From positions 11,611,086 through 11,675,085 of the forward strand of contig OZ024785.1 of assembly GCA_964017065.1 (NCBI GenBank): a stretch of DNA of 64,000 nt. The letters run 5' to 3'. Made by a program: the position numbers and the translations under genes. Below the pieces are notes generated by a model. The model was not told where the DNA came from. It searched no databases and saw only the letters and a program-made list of their open reading frames with translations. The DNA comes from Haliclona indistincta (Eukaryota; Porifera; Demospongiae; Haplosclerida; Chalinidae). Shown piece after piece: positions 33,600-44,978 of this stretch (positions are counted from its first letter, which is position 1; every line of letters begins with the position of its first letter).

Positions 33600-34390
33600 T
33601 CTGCCTTGCGCTAAGCCAGTTGGCAATAATCCTAACCTTCAAGCTACTAGGCAGTCTGCTGTGGGCAGTTCTGAAGTCCTGATCGTCATCACCCCTAGCT
33701 GCTCCGTCAGGTGACAAACCATGGCATAACTCTAGAATGAAGCTTTGTATCCAAATTTCACTAGTTCACATCTGAGATAATATTGAATTCTACATGTATT
33801 TCAAGTTTCAGAGCTCACCATTCAGCACAATCACAAAGAAGCCACGAGCATAAAAACAATAATGACTGACAAACATGATTACAGTAGCTCTGCCCACCAA
33901 GGGTAAGTGGAAAAGCCGGACGCGACAGGAAACGAATTCGAACGCGAAAATGAACGCGAACGCTGAATACTGGTGCTTACCCTTAGAATACTGGTGCTTA
34001 CCCCTAGAATACTGGTGCTTACCCCTACCTGAATACTGGTGCTTACCCCTGGACACCAGCGCTGTTAGGAGAAGGTTTTTTTTAAAGGTTTATAGGGTTT
34101 AGTCTTAGTGTTTTCCAGTAGGAATTCGCGTTCGCGTTCGAATTCGTTTCCTGTCGCGTCCGGCTTTTCCACTGACCCGCCCACCAAGGCATAATTTACT
34201 GACTGATACACAAGCAAACTATAGTGCCGTACAGCTGTGGCTCTGCCCACCGAGGCATAACAACACCACATGCACAATATCGTTGTACACTGCGTGAAAA
34301 CATGACTCTTGTCTGATTTCGTCGATATACAAGGCCAGAATTACAAGCATCAGTCACTTGCACACGACACAATAGTCGGACAATTTAATT
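33600..34390. repeat. GCCTCGG dispersed repeat, interrupted copy (unit 1)
   Basis: It aligns with 40180-40700 except for the insertion at 33901-34178. Shared blocks include GCATAACTCTAGAATGAAGC and GCCCACCAAGGCATAA. It continues past the tandem MITE, from 35217 to 35330, into the last codons of an OTU transposase on the minus strand (HLGE stop). Confidence 0.8.
33901..34178. mobile_element. 278-bp Mutator-type fold-back with tandem core
   Basis: TIRs of about 47 bp start GGGTAAGTGGAAAAGCCGG (right: GGGTCAGTGGAAAAGCCGG) and are flanked by the 9-bp duplication GCCCACCAA (33892-33900 and 34179-34187). The equivalent position at 40460 is empty, confirming the insertion. The core has four copies of GAATACTGGTGCTTACCCCT. 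It then has GCGCTGTTAGG and a TTTATAGGGTTTAGT motif resembling the core of the fold-back at 3267-3552. Confidence 0.9.
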
Positions 34391-35216
34391 GGGGCGAGCC
34401 CCACATTGATTGGCAAAATGGCCCACGCCGCAGGGAATGTACATGTATCTATCTATCTGTCACGCGTATAGCGTTTGTCCTTTTCAATGTTCACGAGAAC
34501 ACGCCTCCTTTGCTAGCGCACGTGTGCGTGCTCAATGGAAACGCCTTCCAGGTGACACGAACACTCACTAATGGACGATGAGAAACATAACTGTGCTAAG
34601 CTGTTACCAAGAAGCAGAATCCAGAAGCCTGGTGCAAAGAATTCAACGGCGGGAGATGGCTCGTGACGCTCGGTAATCGACAAGCTTGCAATTGCCTGTC
34701 GATCACGCTACTATTAAAGTTTGATCGCAGTTGCTTTCCATAACGTTGCTGCTGATATGCTCAGAAATCAGCTCAGGCTCACCCCCTGCATTTTTGAGGC
34801 GAGCCTGAGCGAGCCCCACATTGATTGGCACAATGGCCCACGCCGCGGGGAATGTATGTTTCTATCTATCCATGTATCTATCTGTCACGCGTGTAGCGTT
34901 TGTCCTTTTCAATGTTTCTGAGAACACACCTCCTTGCTATCGCACGTGTGCGTGCTCAATGGAAACGCCTTCCAGGTGACACGAATAATCGCTAATGTAC
35001 TCCAGGTCCAGGAATTGATGATGAGAAACATAACTGTGCTAAGCTACTACCAAGAAGCGGAATACAGAAGCAATTCAAACGGCAGGAGATGGCTCGTGAC
35101 GCTCGGTAATCGACAAGCTTGCCTCAGTCGATCACGCTACTATTAATTGCAGTTGCTTTCCGTACCGTTGTTGCTGGTATGCTCAGAAATCAGCTCAGAC
35201 TCGCCCCCTGCATTTT
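34391..35216. mobile_element. Two head-to-tail copies of a ~0.41-kb TIR element
   Basis: Unit 1 is about 34391-34796 and unit 2 about 34797-35216, with period 415 bp. Each starts with GGCGAGCC(TGAGCGAGCC)CCACATTG and ends with CAGAAATCAGCTCAG followed by CTCnCCCCCTGCATTTT. The termini relate to the element at 6588-7955. The homologous site at about 40700 is empty, so the array inserted after the segmental duplication or was lost from unit 2. Confidence 0.85.
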
Positions 35217-35450
35217 TATAAATGTACTAGTTTAGATGACATGATTGCAAACAACACAAGAAATGAACGCACTATAGAAGTCTATACTAATTGATCATCT
35301 ATTCTCCAAGATGCAGTACCACTCTATCGTGAGAATAGTGACGAAAATGACGTAATTTTAATGAATAAATAAAATTAATATTAATTAGATTTTGCGCACG
35401 CGCAAATTAGCGCGCACCTCTCTTTCCTCATTCCTGGACATGCGCCTGGC

Positions 35451-35812
35451 TACTAAGAAGTCCCCTAACACCTGTCGAGTGATCAACTTCAGGGTCATCT
35501 TCACCATCCTCCTCTCCATAGTCATGCCTTATTTCCTGTTGCTTATAACCCATCGCTTTCTCTCTTGTTCCAAGTCACATGCGCATGCATGCATTCTTCC
35601 ACTCATGTGTTCCTCTTCTTCTACTTAGACTTTTCATTTCTTCTCTAGTTTCTTCTTCCTATTCTTGTTTGCCTGCTCCAGTGCTTCCTACATCCCATCC
35701 AGTATTGGTAGCTTGAGTCTTTCAGACAGAACCAGCAGCCAGTGGTATCCTGTACCCTTCTTACCTGTCAGGTAGGTCATGTTGCTTTGACACAGCTCCA
35801 GATTGGTGGCTC
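35451..35812 (-). pseudogene. Mutator-like transposase fragment (unit 2)
   Basis: It is homologous to 31031-31390 and to 22090-22270, retaining CQSNMTYLTGKKGTGYHWLL and a partial coiled helix. It is frame-broken. Confidence 0.8.
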
Positions 35813-38800
35813 GATTCCTTGAGCAGGACAGAACAAACAACACACTACACAAAATCCTAGATGTCCACATTCTCAAGGAAGAGTAGTCTACACATACAAC
35901 GTAACAGCTAGATTCCTTGAGCAGAGCTAAACACATAGCACACTAACTTACAGCCTAGATCTCAAGGAATAGATGTGCACTAACAGTTAATTTTCAGACA
36001 GAATACCTAAACCTCAGAGAAAGAGCCATAGTAACATTGTATGCATAATATTAGGAGCAAAAGCTAGTAACTACCAATGGCTCGGTCGAATCAACTGAAT
36101 AGCGAATATTAGTTGACTTTATGGTTTATGTAGGTGACACCATTTGTTTCTTCTTTATGCATTTCTTCCTGTTCTATAACAATTAGTTGAGTTCATAACA
36201 GATGATGAGCCCAGTGACTCCCTCACTGTGAATCAGCACTCTGTGATCAACGATGGCTACAACCGATGGAAACTGTTCACTAATATTCCACAGCTAAAGA
36301 CTGAGAAAGAGTGGCCAATGAGGAAATTCCATGCTCTCAAAGGCTGCTGAACAGTGGCAATTCGCTGAAGGAACAGCTGCAGATGGTTTTTCAGCCAAGC
36401 AACAGAAAGCCTTCTGCTCCATTCTACAACGTACAGATCAAAGTAACGTGCTAGCTGTGATAAACTGCCAGACTCCAAAAGAACTTTAGGATGTGCTGTG
36501 CAACCTGTTCGAAAGACTGTCAGCAACAAAGTCTTTTCATTGATGCAGCTCTATGTACTACGAATGAAATGCGGAACTAAGTTGCAAGACCACTTACAAC
36601 AGCTGGATGAACAGTCAGATCAACTCACAGCCATTGGAGAAGAAGTGACAGAGTTAATGAAGCACCAAAGGTGCAGATGCCTCGGTGGAATGCAACCATT
36701 TCACATACACAGCAACAAATTAACTGCAACTACTATACCCTGCAGTATAATAGTTGTGCAATCAGAAGCCAATCAGTGCTGACCACAATTCAACTGGGCG
36801 TGTCTACAATGTTCATGCATACTGAGATAGCTTCCATAGCTCGCTTACACAATTTCTCTGGACCTGCGCTGCTATCCTGTCTATAACCTATCAGCTTCTA
36901 GGTAGTCAACTGTGGATAGCTTTGCCTTTGAAGAACTCCAGATCGCCAGCAGTAGCCATGATCAATCGCGAGTGAGCAACTTGCGCCATAACTCACGAAC
37001 TAAGCTTCGTATAAAGTTTTCACTTGATGGAAAGCGAGATAATACCATGTTCTACTTGCATTGCTAGTTTCATAGCTTAACTTTCAGCGCGCGCTACAAA
37101 ACCGAACCAGGTGACACGGTAACTCACGAACAGAGCCTTATAACCAAAATCCTTAAAATTCATTTTCAAACAAATATCGACCTTAGCTTGTGTTGCACGT
37201 TTCAGCGCTTAGTTTTCAGCGAGCGACGAGAAATCCTGCCGACAGACAGACACATACACAACACGACTACTGTATGCCCCGTGGTTCCGCCCACCGAGGC
37301 ATAATTACACAATGTAGCTGTGCTTTTACAAGAAAGCTACCCGACACTAGTATATGTACGCAATGGTACTGCTAACTAAAGGAGCTGACGAACTTAGACT
37401 GATAGTTGTACAGCAAACTCTGTTAGACGAAGAACAGAGAAGATGCAAAGGCAATTACAGTCAGAAAGGAGTTGCCACGGATATTAAGCCTCACTTGAAG
37501 ATATGCAAGCCTGCATGGTGTCTGCTACAGATGCGGAAAGGCCAGTCACTTGACTTCCAAAAGGATTGTTGAAAACAACCTTTCTCGAAACCACCTTAAC
37601 ACTCACACAGCAAGCATAGAGCTGAGATAGGAAAAGAATAAAGGAAACCAATGAACCAGAAGGAGGTCAGATGATTGTAGCAAATGAGGTACTGTTTGCT
37701 GACATTGATGGAGATGAATGGAGCATCGACCCCGGAGCAAGCCGTTACATGACTTAACTAAGGTACTTACTCCGTCGGTACAAAAAATTAACTGAACCAG
37801 AGTTAGTGGGAGGACGTATAGTAAAGACCCTCGAGACATCAAAATTATATTTGAGCCTCCACGAAACATGAGGATAACAACCGGTTGGATGAACAACGTA
37901 CTCTATCTATGTTCCCAATCTTACCAGCGATCTTTTCAGCATTCGAGCAATGGCAAGTCAAATGTTGTGTCGTTCATGTACAAGTGCTGGATTAGAAAAA
38001 AGAAGCAACTGGTTGGTATAGGGTCAGCAGCTAGCAGGAAAGCTGTAAAAGTGCAAAGTCTTAAAGTAACTGAAAGAAGCCAATATCGCTGGAGAAGAAG
38101 GGGGCAAATGAGAAAATGGATCTATATGGCACAGAAGACTAGTGTATGGCAATACTGGCACAGCTATGTCAACTAACATCACAAGCTGAAGGAATCGACA
38201 TCCACTCAAAGAAGAACAAGTTTCTGTAAAGCATGTGTGAAAGAGGAAGTAAGTAACTGATCACCTTTGTGGACGACTATTCGTGCTACTGCTTTTCTTA
38301 CTTTATGAAACACAAATCGAAACCTTTGAAAAATTCAAAGAATTCAAAGCCGCTGCAGAAAATAAAACTGAGATGAGTATCAAGGCACTGGATCCAACAG
38401 AGGAGGTGAACACATGTCTGATGAATTCTCGTAATACCTCAAGAAGCATGAGATAAGAGCTGAGACCACAGCCACATACTCAGAGTTGCAAAAATACCAA
38501 ATAGGACCTTGAACGAAGCAGCCAGATCAATGAAGCTGGCTTGGAAAATTCATTTGGGCAGAAGCAATTTCTACAGCAAGGGATGATAATCACAGCTCTC
38601 AAAACTGGTCACATACCATATCAACTGTGGTTTGGGAAGAAGTCGAACTTGAAACATGTCCAACTTTTGGGTGTGTGCCCATATCCCAGACAGAAACAGG
38701 ACATCAAAAGCCCATTCATTATTGAAACAACAATGCCCAGGATCATGTGTGCCATTTTTTGTGTAGGTGTGGCCTTCTCAGAAGAAGTGGTCCTATTCGG

Positions 38801-39545
38801 TGAATGGGCTGGGTTTGCTCCGCCCACAAGACGAATGGTAACTTTGTTGGACAATCAGTGTGATGGTGCAGCCTTCATTTGCCCGTAATAATAACTTCAT
38901 CTACTTGCTGCAAGCAAAATACTTTCACAATGCACAGTGTATAAGAATAAGCTGGTGCAATCAGAATGCCTAGCAGTGGAATTCAGCTGGGTGCAGTGAT
39001 ACACAGCTTCATGCCTGCTTGATTTTCATGGCTGTATCCACTGAAGACCAAAGAACAAGCATTTGACTGTTTTCTAGAATGGAAAGCTGAATTTGAGAGA
39101 AGCAGTGGAAAGAAACTGAGGACACTACGCTCTGACAATGGAGGAGAATACACATCAACAAGGTTCGAACATGGATATCTGAAATCTGAGGGAATTCGTC
39201 ATGAGCACACCGCTAACTACCTTCGAAATCGTTGTCCTTCACGTGCAGTCAAGGAATGATGCCGTATGAAGCATGGCATGGTACAAGACCAAAGGTGGCT
39301 CATTTGAGAGTGTTCAGTTGTGAATCCTATGCCCACATCCCCAAAGATGAGAGAAGGAAGTTAGATTCCAAGGCAAGAAAATGCATACTGTTGGGATACG
39401 GAGACAAGACCAAAGGATAAGATTGTTTGACCCTATTCAGAACAAATTTCTACACAAGTCGTGATGTTTGTTTCAATGAAGAGGAGAAACAGGTCAGATC
39501 AAATCGTGAGCCCACTTCCAAAGATTTGAGTAATGACTGTTGACT
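35813..39545 (+). pseudogene. Copia-type LTR retrotransposon remnant (copy 2)
   Basis: It has the same gag, knuckle, protease and integrase order as copy 1 and additionally keeps part of the integrase catalytic region (FVDDYSCYCF near 38270) and a second diverged integrase tail (PYQLWFGKKSNLKHVQLLGV, about 38610-38680). RT and RNase H are again absent, so both copies descend from an already RT-deleted element or share the deletion. Numerous stops are present. A 648-bp element interrupts gag at 36657. Confidence 0.85.
36657..37304. mobile_element. 648-bp TWA-target element nested in Copia gag
   Basis: The insertion is unambiguous because unit 1 has the empty site (GACAGAGTTACACAAGG at 32222-32238). 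Here GAGTTA precedes ATGAAGCACCAAAGGTGC, and the right end CCGCCCACCGAGGCATAA is followed by TTACACAA, giving a 3-bp TTA duplication as in PIF/Harbinger-type elements. ATGCCTCGGTGG near the left end mirrors the right end. This is the reference full-length copy of the GCCTCGG repeat. Confidence 0.85.
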
Positions 39546-39589
39546 ATTATTCCTTTTATTCCTTTACCAACACTCAGAAATTGCGTTAT

Positions 39590-40170
39590 GTCAAGGGCGT
39601 ATAGAGAGAAGAGGGCATGCAACTCAATACATGCCGTGAAAACACCGAAATTCTAATTGTTACTAATAATAGCACTTTCCGTTATTAATTATTGTTATAG
39701 TATACGGAGGGTAAACGGAATCTTACGTCACTAGACTCACTACATTATGGCAGACCAGGCAGTATCTGAAGAACACTATAGCAACACAACACCACGCGGA
39801 GCACTGTCACACCAACCAAAGCGGAGAAAGATAGTGACAACGTCGCCTCTGTCCGGTACTGCTCGTCACTTGTTGCTGGTCAAATGTGCGGCAGCTGATC
39901 AGCAGCCTGAAACGACAGTACCGGCGACTCAGGCTGTTTCTTCTCTCTTACAACGACAGCGCCGATCGCGTTAGACAGTTGCGTTTTGCCAACGCCACCA
40001 GTGATACGTGACATGGTTATCGACCAGTATCCGTACAGCTCTGATAAGCTAGCCAGTGATGCTAGCTAGCGCTAGTGACCGTTCGTGATGTCACATCCGC
40101 GTGGGCGTAAAATCTAATTTTTGTGATTCAGAAAGAATATAATATTTCTGCTAAAACCTAACACTTCCTG
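39590..40170. other. Unit-2-specific insertion with one short ORF
   Basis: It is absent from unit 1 (between 33545 and 33600). It contains an ORF at 39747-39974 starting MADQAVSEEHYSN with a basic patch KRRK and a Gln-rich end, preceded by AT-rich sequence. It may be the first exon and promoter of an unidentified transposon or gene. Clear terminal repeats were not found. Confidence 0.45.
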
Positions 40171-40179
40171 CACACTGTT

Positions 40180-40560
40180 TGCCTCACGCTAAGCCAGTTG
40201 GCAATAAATTAGCCTAACCTTCAAGCTACTAGGCAGTCTGCTGTGGGTAGACCCCTAGCTCAGGCTAGCTGCTCTGTCAGGTGACAAATCATGGCATAAC
40301 TCTAGAATGAAGCTTTGTATTCAAATTTCACTAGTTCACATCTGAGATAATATTGAATTCTATACTGTATTTCAAGTTTCAGAGCTCACCATTCAGCACA
40401 ATCACAAAGAAGCCGCGAGCATAAAAACAATAATGACTGACAGACAACGTGATTACAGTAGCTCCGCCCACCAAGGCATAATTTACTGACTGATACACAA
40501 GCAAACTACAGTGCCGTACAGTTGTATGCCTCATGGCTCTACTCACCGAGGCATAACAAT
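40180..40560. repeat. GCCTCGG dispersed repeat, uninterrupted copy (unit 2)
   Basis: It aligns with the 33600-34270 region and shows the empty sites for both unit-1 insertions. It ends near CACCGAGGCATAACAATG and is followed by the 3' flank of the OTU transposase. Confidence 0.75.
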
Positions 40561-40768
40561 GCCACATGCACAATATCGTTGTACACTGCGTGAAAAGCAT
40601 GAGACTTACAAATAAACTCTTGTCTGATTTCGTCGATATACAAGGCCAGATTTACAAGCATCAGTCACTTGCATACGACACAATAGTCGGACAATCTTAA
40701 TTTAGATGACATGATTGGAAACAACACAAGAAATGAACGCACTATAGAAGTCTATACTAATTGACCAT

Positions 40769-41689
40769 CTATTCTGCAAGATGCAGTACCACTCTATCGT
40801 AATGATCGAGTGATCGAGTGTGGTAGAGATGCAACGATAGTCCTGTCGAAGGAATAGTGCAGTTATGGTTGGAAAAAGCAGGACTAAATTTTAACCATTT
40901 TCGACCTTGTCTGCCAAACTGCGAAAAGACCATTATGTCGACTTGAAACATGGTCGCTGCCACTGTAATCTCTTTATCGCTTCCCCAAGCTCCAGAGCGA
41001 AGATTCTTTACGTACTCTGCTACTTTCGAAACAGGATCTTCATTTTTTTCTTCATTAATTTGAAACAACCAGCGACCAAAAAGTTCAGCATTCTGGGTAT
41101 CAGTTAAAAAATTTTTAACAGCAAAGCGAACGGCTCGATGATTTTTTTGCGTGCCTGTGATTTCCTTAGAAATGGCTCTAAACAAGCAATGGCCATCACC
41201 AATAACAGAATCACGCACATGAGGCAAAATTTCCTTGCATTTAATTGCTTTCACGGGTTCTGATTCAGAAATCAGTGAAACAAGGGACCATTGCTCCACC
41301 ATCTCACAAGCACGCTGTTTCCAAACTGAAGACGGCAATGGACCACTTGGTTGAATAGAACTATCAGACACGTCAACCATTTCACATTCAGATGACAGAT
41401 TACAAGTGGGCAGGCTAGAGAAACACCTCTCCCGTTTCTTACTGGGATTAAACGGACAGTCACGTTTATGTGTTCCCTTGTAACCCATGACACAGTTACA
41501 GGAAAGCAGCTCATCATCTGACGACAAGTCTTCGTCTGACCAGGCTTCCACCTCATCTTTACTGTCACTATCACCAAAGTCAGTAGTAAAAAGATGACTA
41601 TACTGCTGATAATCGACACTGTCATCATCTGAGCTACTGCCAACGTCATCGTCGTCACCACAGCTGTCATGCTCACTGGAAACAGCAGC
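40769..41689 (-). CDS. OTU-type cysteine protease domain of the transposon polyprotein
   Basis: The frame entered by a -1 shift at 41689 runs 306 codons to the stop at 40769; counting from the internal Met at 41551, it has 260 aa. A zinc knuckle (CNCVMGYKGTHKRDCPFN, residues 18-34) is followed by the OTU catalytic block GDGHCLFRAIS (Asp119, Cys122), the WGSDKEI motif and the terminal HYDRV with His250. All three catalytic positions of OTU deubiquitinases are present, so the protease could be active. Fusion to transposases via CxCG knuckles fits its position. It would act with the transposase at 41689-44580, possibly on ubiquitin conjugates; that role is inference from the family. Confidence 0.85.
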   Translation of the reverse strand, partial: AAVSSEHDSCGDDDDVGSSSDDDSVDYQQYSHLFTTDFGDSDSKDEVEAWSDEDLSSDDELLSCNCVMGYKGTHKRDCPFNPSKKRERCFSSLPTCNLSSECEMVDVSDSSIQPSGPLPSSVWKQRACEMVEQWSLVSLISESEPVKAIKCKEILPHVRDSVIGDGHCLFRAISKEITGTQKNHRAVRFAVKNFLTDTQNAELFGRWLFQINEEKNEDPVSKVAEYVKNLRSGAWGSDKEITVAATMFQVDIMVFSQFGRQGRKWLKFSPAFSNHNCTIPSTGLSLHLYHTRSLDHYDRVVLHLAE

Positions 41690-41695
41690 TTTTTT
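41689..41695 (-). other. Candidate -1 ribosomal frameshift heptamer A_AAA_AAG
   Basis: On the coding strand the transposase frame reads AGT AAA AAA AAG, ending at 41689. A -1 slip on A_AAA_AAG makes the next codon GCT and opens exactly the frame that encodes the rest of the acidic linker, the third zinc knuckle and the OTU domain. A one-base undercall in the A8 run (41690-41697) would explain the same data. Confidence 0.4.
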
Positions 41696-44580
41696 TTACT
41701 TTTGCGATTATCATGACGACTGCTCTGTCGATCATCAACATGACAGCCATCATCATGTGCACTCGGCTTTTTCAGTTTTTTGTTCAAAGGACAATCTCGA
41801 TGGTTAATGCGATTGTGCAAAGTAGAACCGCACTTACAAGGTTGTTTGTTTGTACTCGCAGGACCGCTTCGAGATTTAGCCTTGACCGGCACAGATTGAG
41901 GTGGTTGATTGTCATCGTCAGTGTCATCGAAGCTATCACACACAGTGGAAACAGCCGGTTCTTCCACTGTTTGGGCAAGCGGACTATTATGATGGCTGGC
42001 GTGCTGTTCAACAACATGGCAGCTATCATCATGTCCACTGAAAAAAGCTGGCTTTTTCAGTTGCTTGTTGAAGGGACATTCTCGACGGTTATGTCTAGTA
42101 GAGCCACACCTACAAGCTTTCTCATTTGCACTGACCTGTCTACTCGGAGTAGTTTGACATTCAGCCTTGACCAATGAGGAGCGAGGAGAGTCATCAGTTA
42201 ACTTTTCAGTTTTCCCGTAAGTGTGACTCATCTTTAGGGACTTGCCAAATTTTTGTCGAGCCAACTGCTCCTCTCCTAAGTGTTTTTTATAAGAACGTAG
42301 TCTGCGTTTCTTTGAGGCTTCTGTTTTGCCCTGTTGACTTTCTTTAATTCGTCTCGCATTTACTTGTTTCAACACTGCCTCCATTCCCTCCAAAATGGGA
42401 ATTGACAAACGCTGATACAGATCAGATAGCCAGTGGTAGTTCATGCCACACACACTATTCATGTAATTAACATTACTCTGCAAAAGAGCCAAGTTAGTGG
42501 AAACTTCGTAATGGAGACGAAACAAGTGCCACGATTTGGGCCTGAACACTGTCAGAATGCTATGAGCTGATTCCATCCTGCTCGTGTGACCTTTACCGAA
42601 CACTGGGTGAATGAGATCACTTGCTCGTCCTGATCTATTGTCACACTCTATCTTATAGAGCAAGGCATGGAAACGACAGCTCAGAACGTAAGACGTGTGA
42701 TACAGCTTACCTTCACACGTCAATTCATATTTTTTACAACTTCCGCATGAGCACACAAACAAGGGATGAAAATCACAAAATTGCTGAACCGTCGTGCCGC
42801 CTTCCGTGACTTCCCAACCATGAATGTCTCTTGCATGGTGGTGAAGAGCAGTCATGCGCTTCTTGAATTTTTCAGGATCAGTTCCTGCATCATGCAGGGC
42901 TCTGGAGAAATTTTTTCGTGCTACCTTGACAAACATTTCTGTCATGCAGCCACAACCAGACCTGTGCTTTTTTGGACATCGACACTTTAGTCTAAGCACA
43001 GCAGGATACTTATCCTTCAGTTTTTCTATCTCTTTAGCAGTGAAACGTCGCTTATTCTTTAGCTTTTTTTAAAGCATGTTTCCGTGAGCGCGTGCAGCAT
43101 GTCCTCCACAAAGCATTATTTTGCAGTCAGGAAAAGCGCCAAGAAAACCCTTGCCAGACGAGGAATCATCGTCCTGCCAATGTACAGCAATATTCATGCC
43201 CTCATCCTTGGCTCGATTTGCAGTTATGTCAGCAGCATACCCTTCCGCTGCCTTTGAAGTGCCTTCATACAAATGGTCTTCCAGAATCTCGTCCTCTCCT
43301 TTGTGACAAAGATGCTGGTAATAAATAATTGCATTGGTAAAGTAGTCTCGCATGTGGAAGGTGAAATTCTGACTGTGGTGGCCCCTAGTCATCCAGGCGC
43401 CATCGGCATTTGTAACGGCACGTTTGAAACTACCTAACTCGTCATCTGGCTTAGATTTCATTTCAGCCTTAGCTCTTTCGCACTGTTCGTCCAGCATATC
43501 CTCTACAATTGGATGCAGAATTTTCAGTGTATTGTAAAATTGAAAAAAACTAACAGCGCGCATGCCAAGAGCCTGAGCAAGAACCTTACTATACTGAGCA
43601 TAGCTACATCCTGCGACAATGAAACCAATCTGAAGTGCAAGACTGAGATCGGGTTGATCATGTGCAGTCACCGTAGAGCTATCCAAGGTCAGCCGGCGTT
43701 CAATGCAACCTGTGCAATCGTACTGTATTCGAACAGTGCCACCGAACCCGGCCATCTGAATGCTGACAGGTTTCAACACCCCGTTACAATTTTCGGTAAT
43801 GCACCGAGATGTCTTATTGATTTGGTCAATGAAGTGTTGCAATTGGGATTTTTGACAAAAAAAGGCACCGTTGCCAAAACAAAATTCTCCACTCCTCCTG
43901 GAGGGAGTGTCAAGGAGAAATTCTTTGTCATGCTTGTCTTCCTTTTCGTTGTCAGTGACATCGGAAGCACAACTACTATCTTCGCTGATCGTAGTGTCTA
44001 GCTTGGCGCGCTTTGCTTTGGGTTTCACCGGTGTTTCACTGTCAGCAGCAAAGCTTACATCAGGTGTTACAACAACATCGGATCCGCTATTTGTATCGTT
44101 GATAATAGGCTCAAGAGCATTGCTTGACACACTGTGCATTAGTGAGCTACCCACATCGCCATCACCATCAACGGGAACATGTAAAAGTTCCGGGATCTCA
44201 CTGCTAACTACTGTCGGTGTGAAAGCTGTATTATCATCAGCAACACTTGTTCCAGCCACATTTTCAACAATATCCAACACGCTATTCATATCGTCGGTAA
44301 TAGGCTCTAAAGCACTACTGGATTCACTGTGCGCCAGTGAGCTATCCACTTCACCACTATCGATGGGTGCATGTACAGGCTCTGGGGTCTCACTGCTAAC
44401 CGCTGTTGGTGTCATTATTATATTATCAGCAGCAACACTTGCAGTAATCACATTTTCAACAGTAACATTTGACTCACTGCTTACCTGTGCTTCCGTTGCT
44501 CTAGGAAGACGATATCGTGGTTGTAGCTGTCTAAGCGCTTTGAACTGTACTTTTTTTAGGTACTTTTTCTTGGGAGGCAT
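41689..44580 (-). CDS. Large Mutator-like DDE transposase (one in-frame stop)
   Basis: The ATG at 44580 begins a basic N-terminus (MPPKKKYLKK). An acidic region follows with an internal duplication of about 70 residues (TPTAVSSETPEPVHAP and TPTVVSSEIPELLHVP), then a zinc-ribbon pattern CITENC...CTGC. Candidate catalytic residues are Asp393 in NADGAWMTRGHHS, the WQDDDSS block near residue 470 and, downstream, Glu in SRMESAHSIL. A TAA at 43069-43071 interrupts the frame after codon 503. The same frame resumes, since the two ORFs differ by exactly 527 codons, and Lys codons surround the stop, so AAA to TAA is likely. Two CxCGS..H..CPxN knuckles precede the -1 shift into the OTU frame. The total would be about 1270 aa. 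The minus-strand 5' flank has a donor-like GGTAAGAG at about 44990, suggesting a 5'-UTR intron. Confidence 0.8.
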
Positions 44581-44639
44581 GACGAATGATCAGAACAGAC
44601 ACTAAAGGAGAATAAAACAGATAAAATAGAGTTTAGAAA

Positions 44640-44920
44640 AGAGAGATGCCAATCAATAGAGTATAAAAGTTGGCAGACAAATAAATGACCGAGAGCGTCA
44701 ATGAATGACAAATAGACAGATTGACAGAGGCTAGTATATATATAGAGAGAATGACAGAGAATAAAGAGATTGACAGAGTTTAGTTGAGAATAGAGAGATT
44801 GACAGAGTTTCGTTTAGAATAGAGAGAACGACAGATGTTTAGAATGAGGTTTAGTTTAGAATAGAGAGATTGACACTCAGAGTTTATAGGAACAGAGTAG
44901 AAGAGTTGGCAGATGAAAAA
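44640..44920. repeat. Degenerate tandem repeat 5' of the OTU transposase
   Basis: Irregular copies of a unit of about 30 bp containing AGAGAGATTGACAGAGTTTA recur six or more times. It may be part of the transposon 5' UTR or intron. Confidence 0.7.
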
Positions 44921-44978
44921 AGGACTGAATCGAAACTGCATAAGGAAGATGATTATACTGATTAAGAAAGGATGCAAA

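Larger units (their letters stand above)
31031..35330. repeat. Tandem segmental duplication, unit 1
   Basis: Unit 1 contains a Mutator-like transposase fragment, a Copia remnant, a GCCTCGG repeat and the last codons of an OTU transposase, in the same order and orientation as 35451-40800. The junctions are TACTAAGAAG at the left and CACTCTATCGT at the right. Relative to unit 2 it lacks about 980 bp of Copia sequence and gained the elements at 33901-34178 and 34391-35216. Confidence 0.85.
35451..40800. repeat. Tandem segmental duplication, unit 2
   Basis: It is a direct repeat of 31031-35330, 120 bp downstream. Its unit-specific material is a PIF-type element (36657-37304), extra Copia integrase sequence (about 38085-39066) and an insertion at about 39590-40170. 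Its right end runs into the complete OTU transposase gene, whose final codons are shared with unit 1. Confidence 0.85.

Noticed and set aside
41713..42177. 154-aa plus-strand ORF
   Set aside because: Antisense shadow of the zinc-knuckle region of the transposase.
43871..44605. 244-aa plus-strand ORF opposite the OTU transposase N-terminus
   Set aside because: It is antisense to a clearly coding, low-complexity acidic region, has no domain, and is a shadow of the minus-strand gene.
44640..44920. Centromere-like or satellite array
   Set aside because: Too short and irregular; it lies in the 5' region of one transposon.
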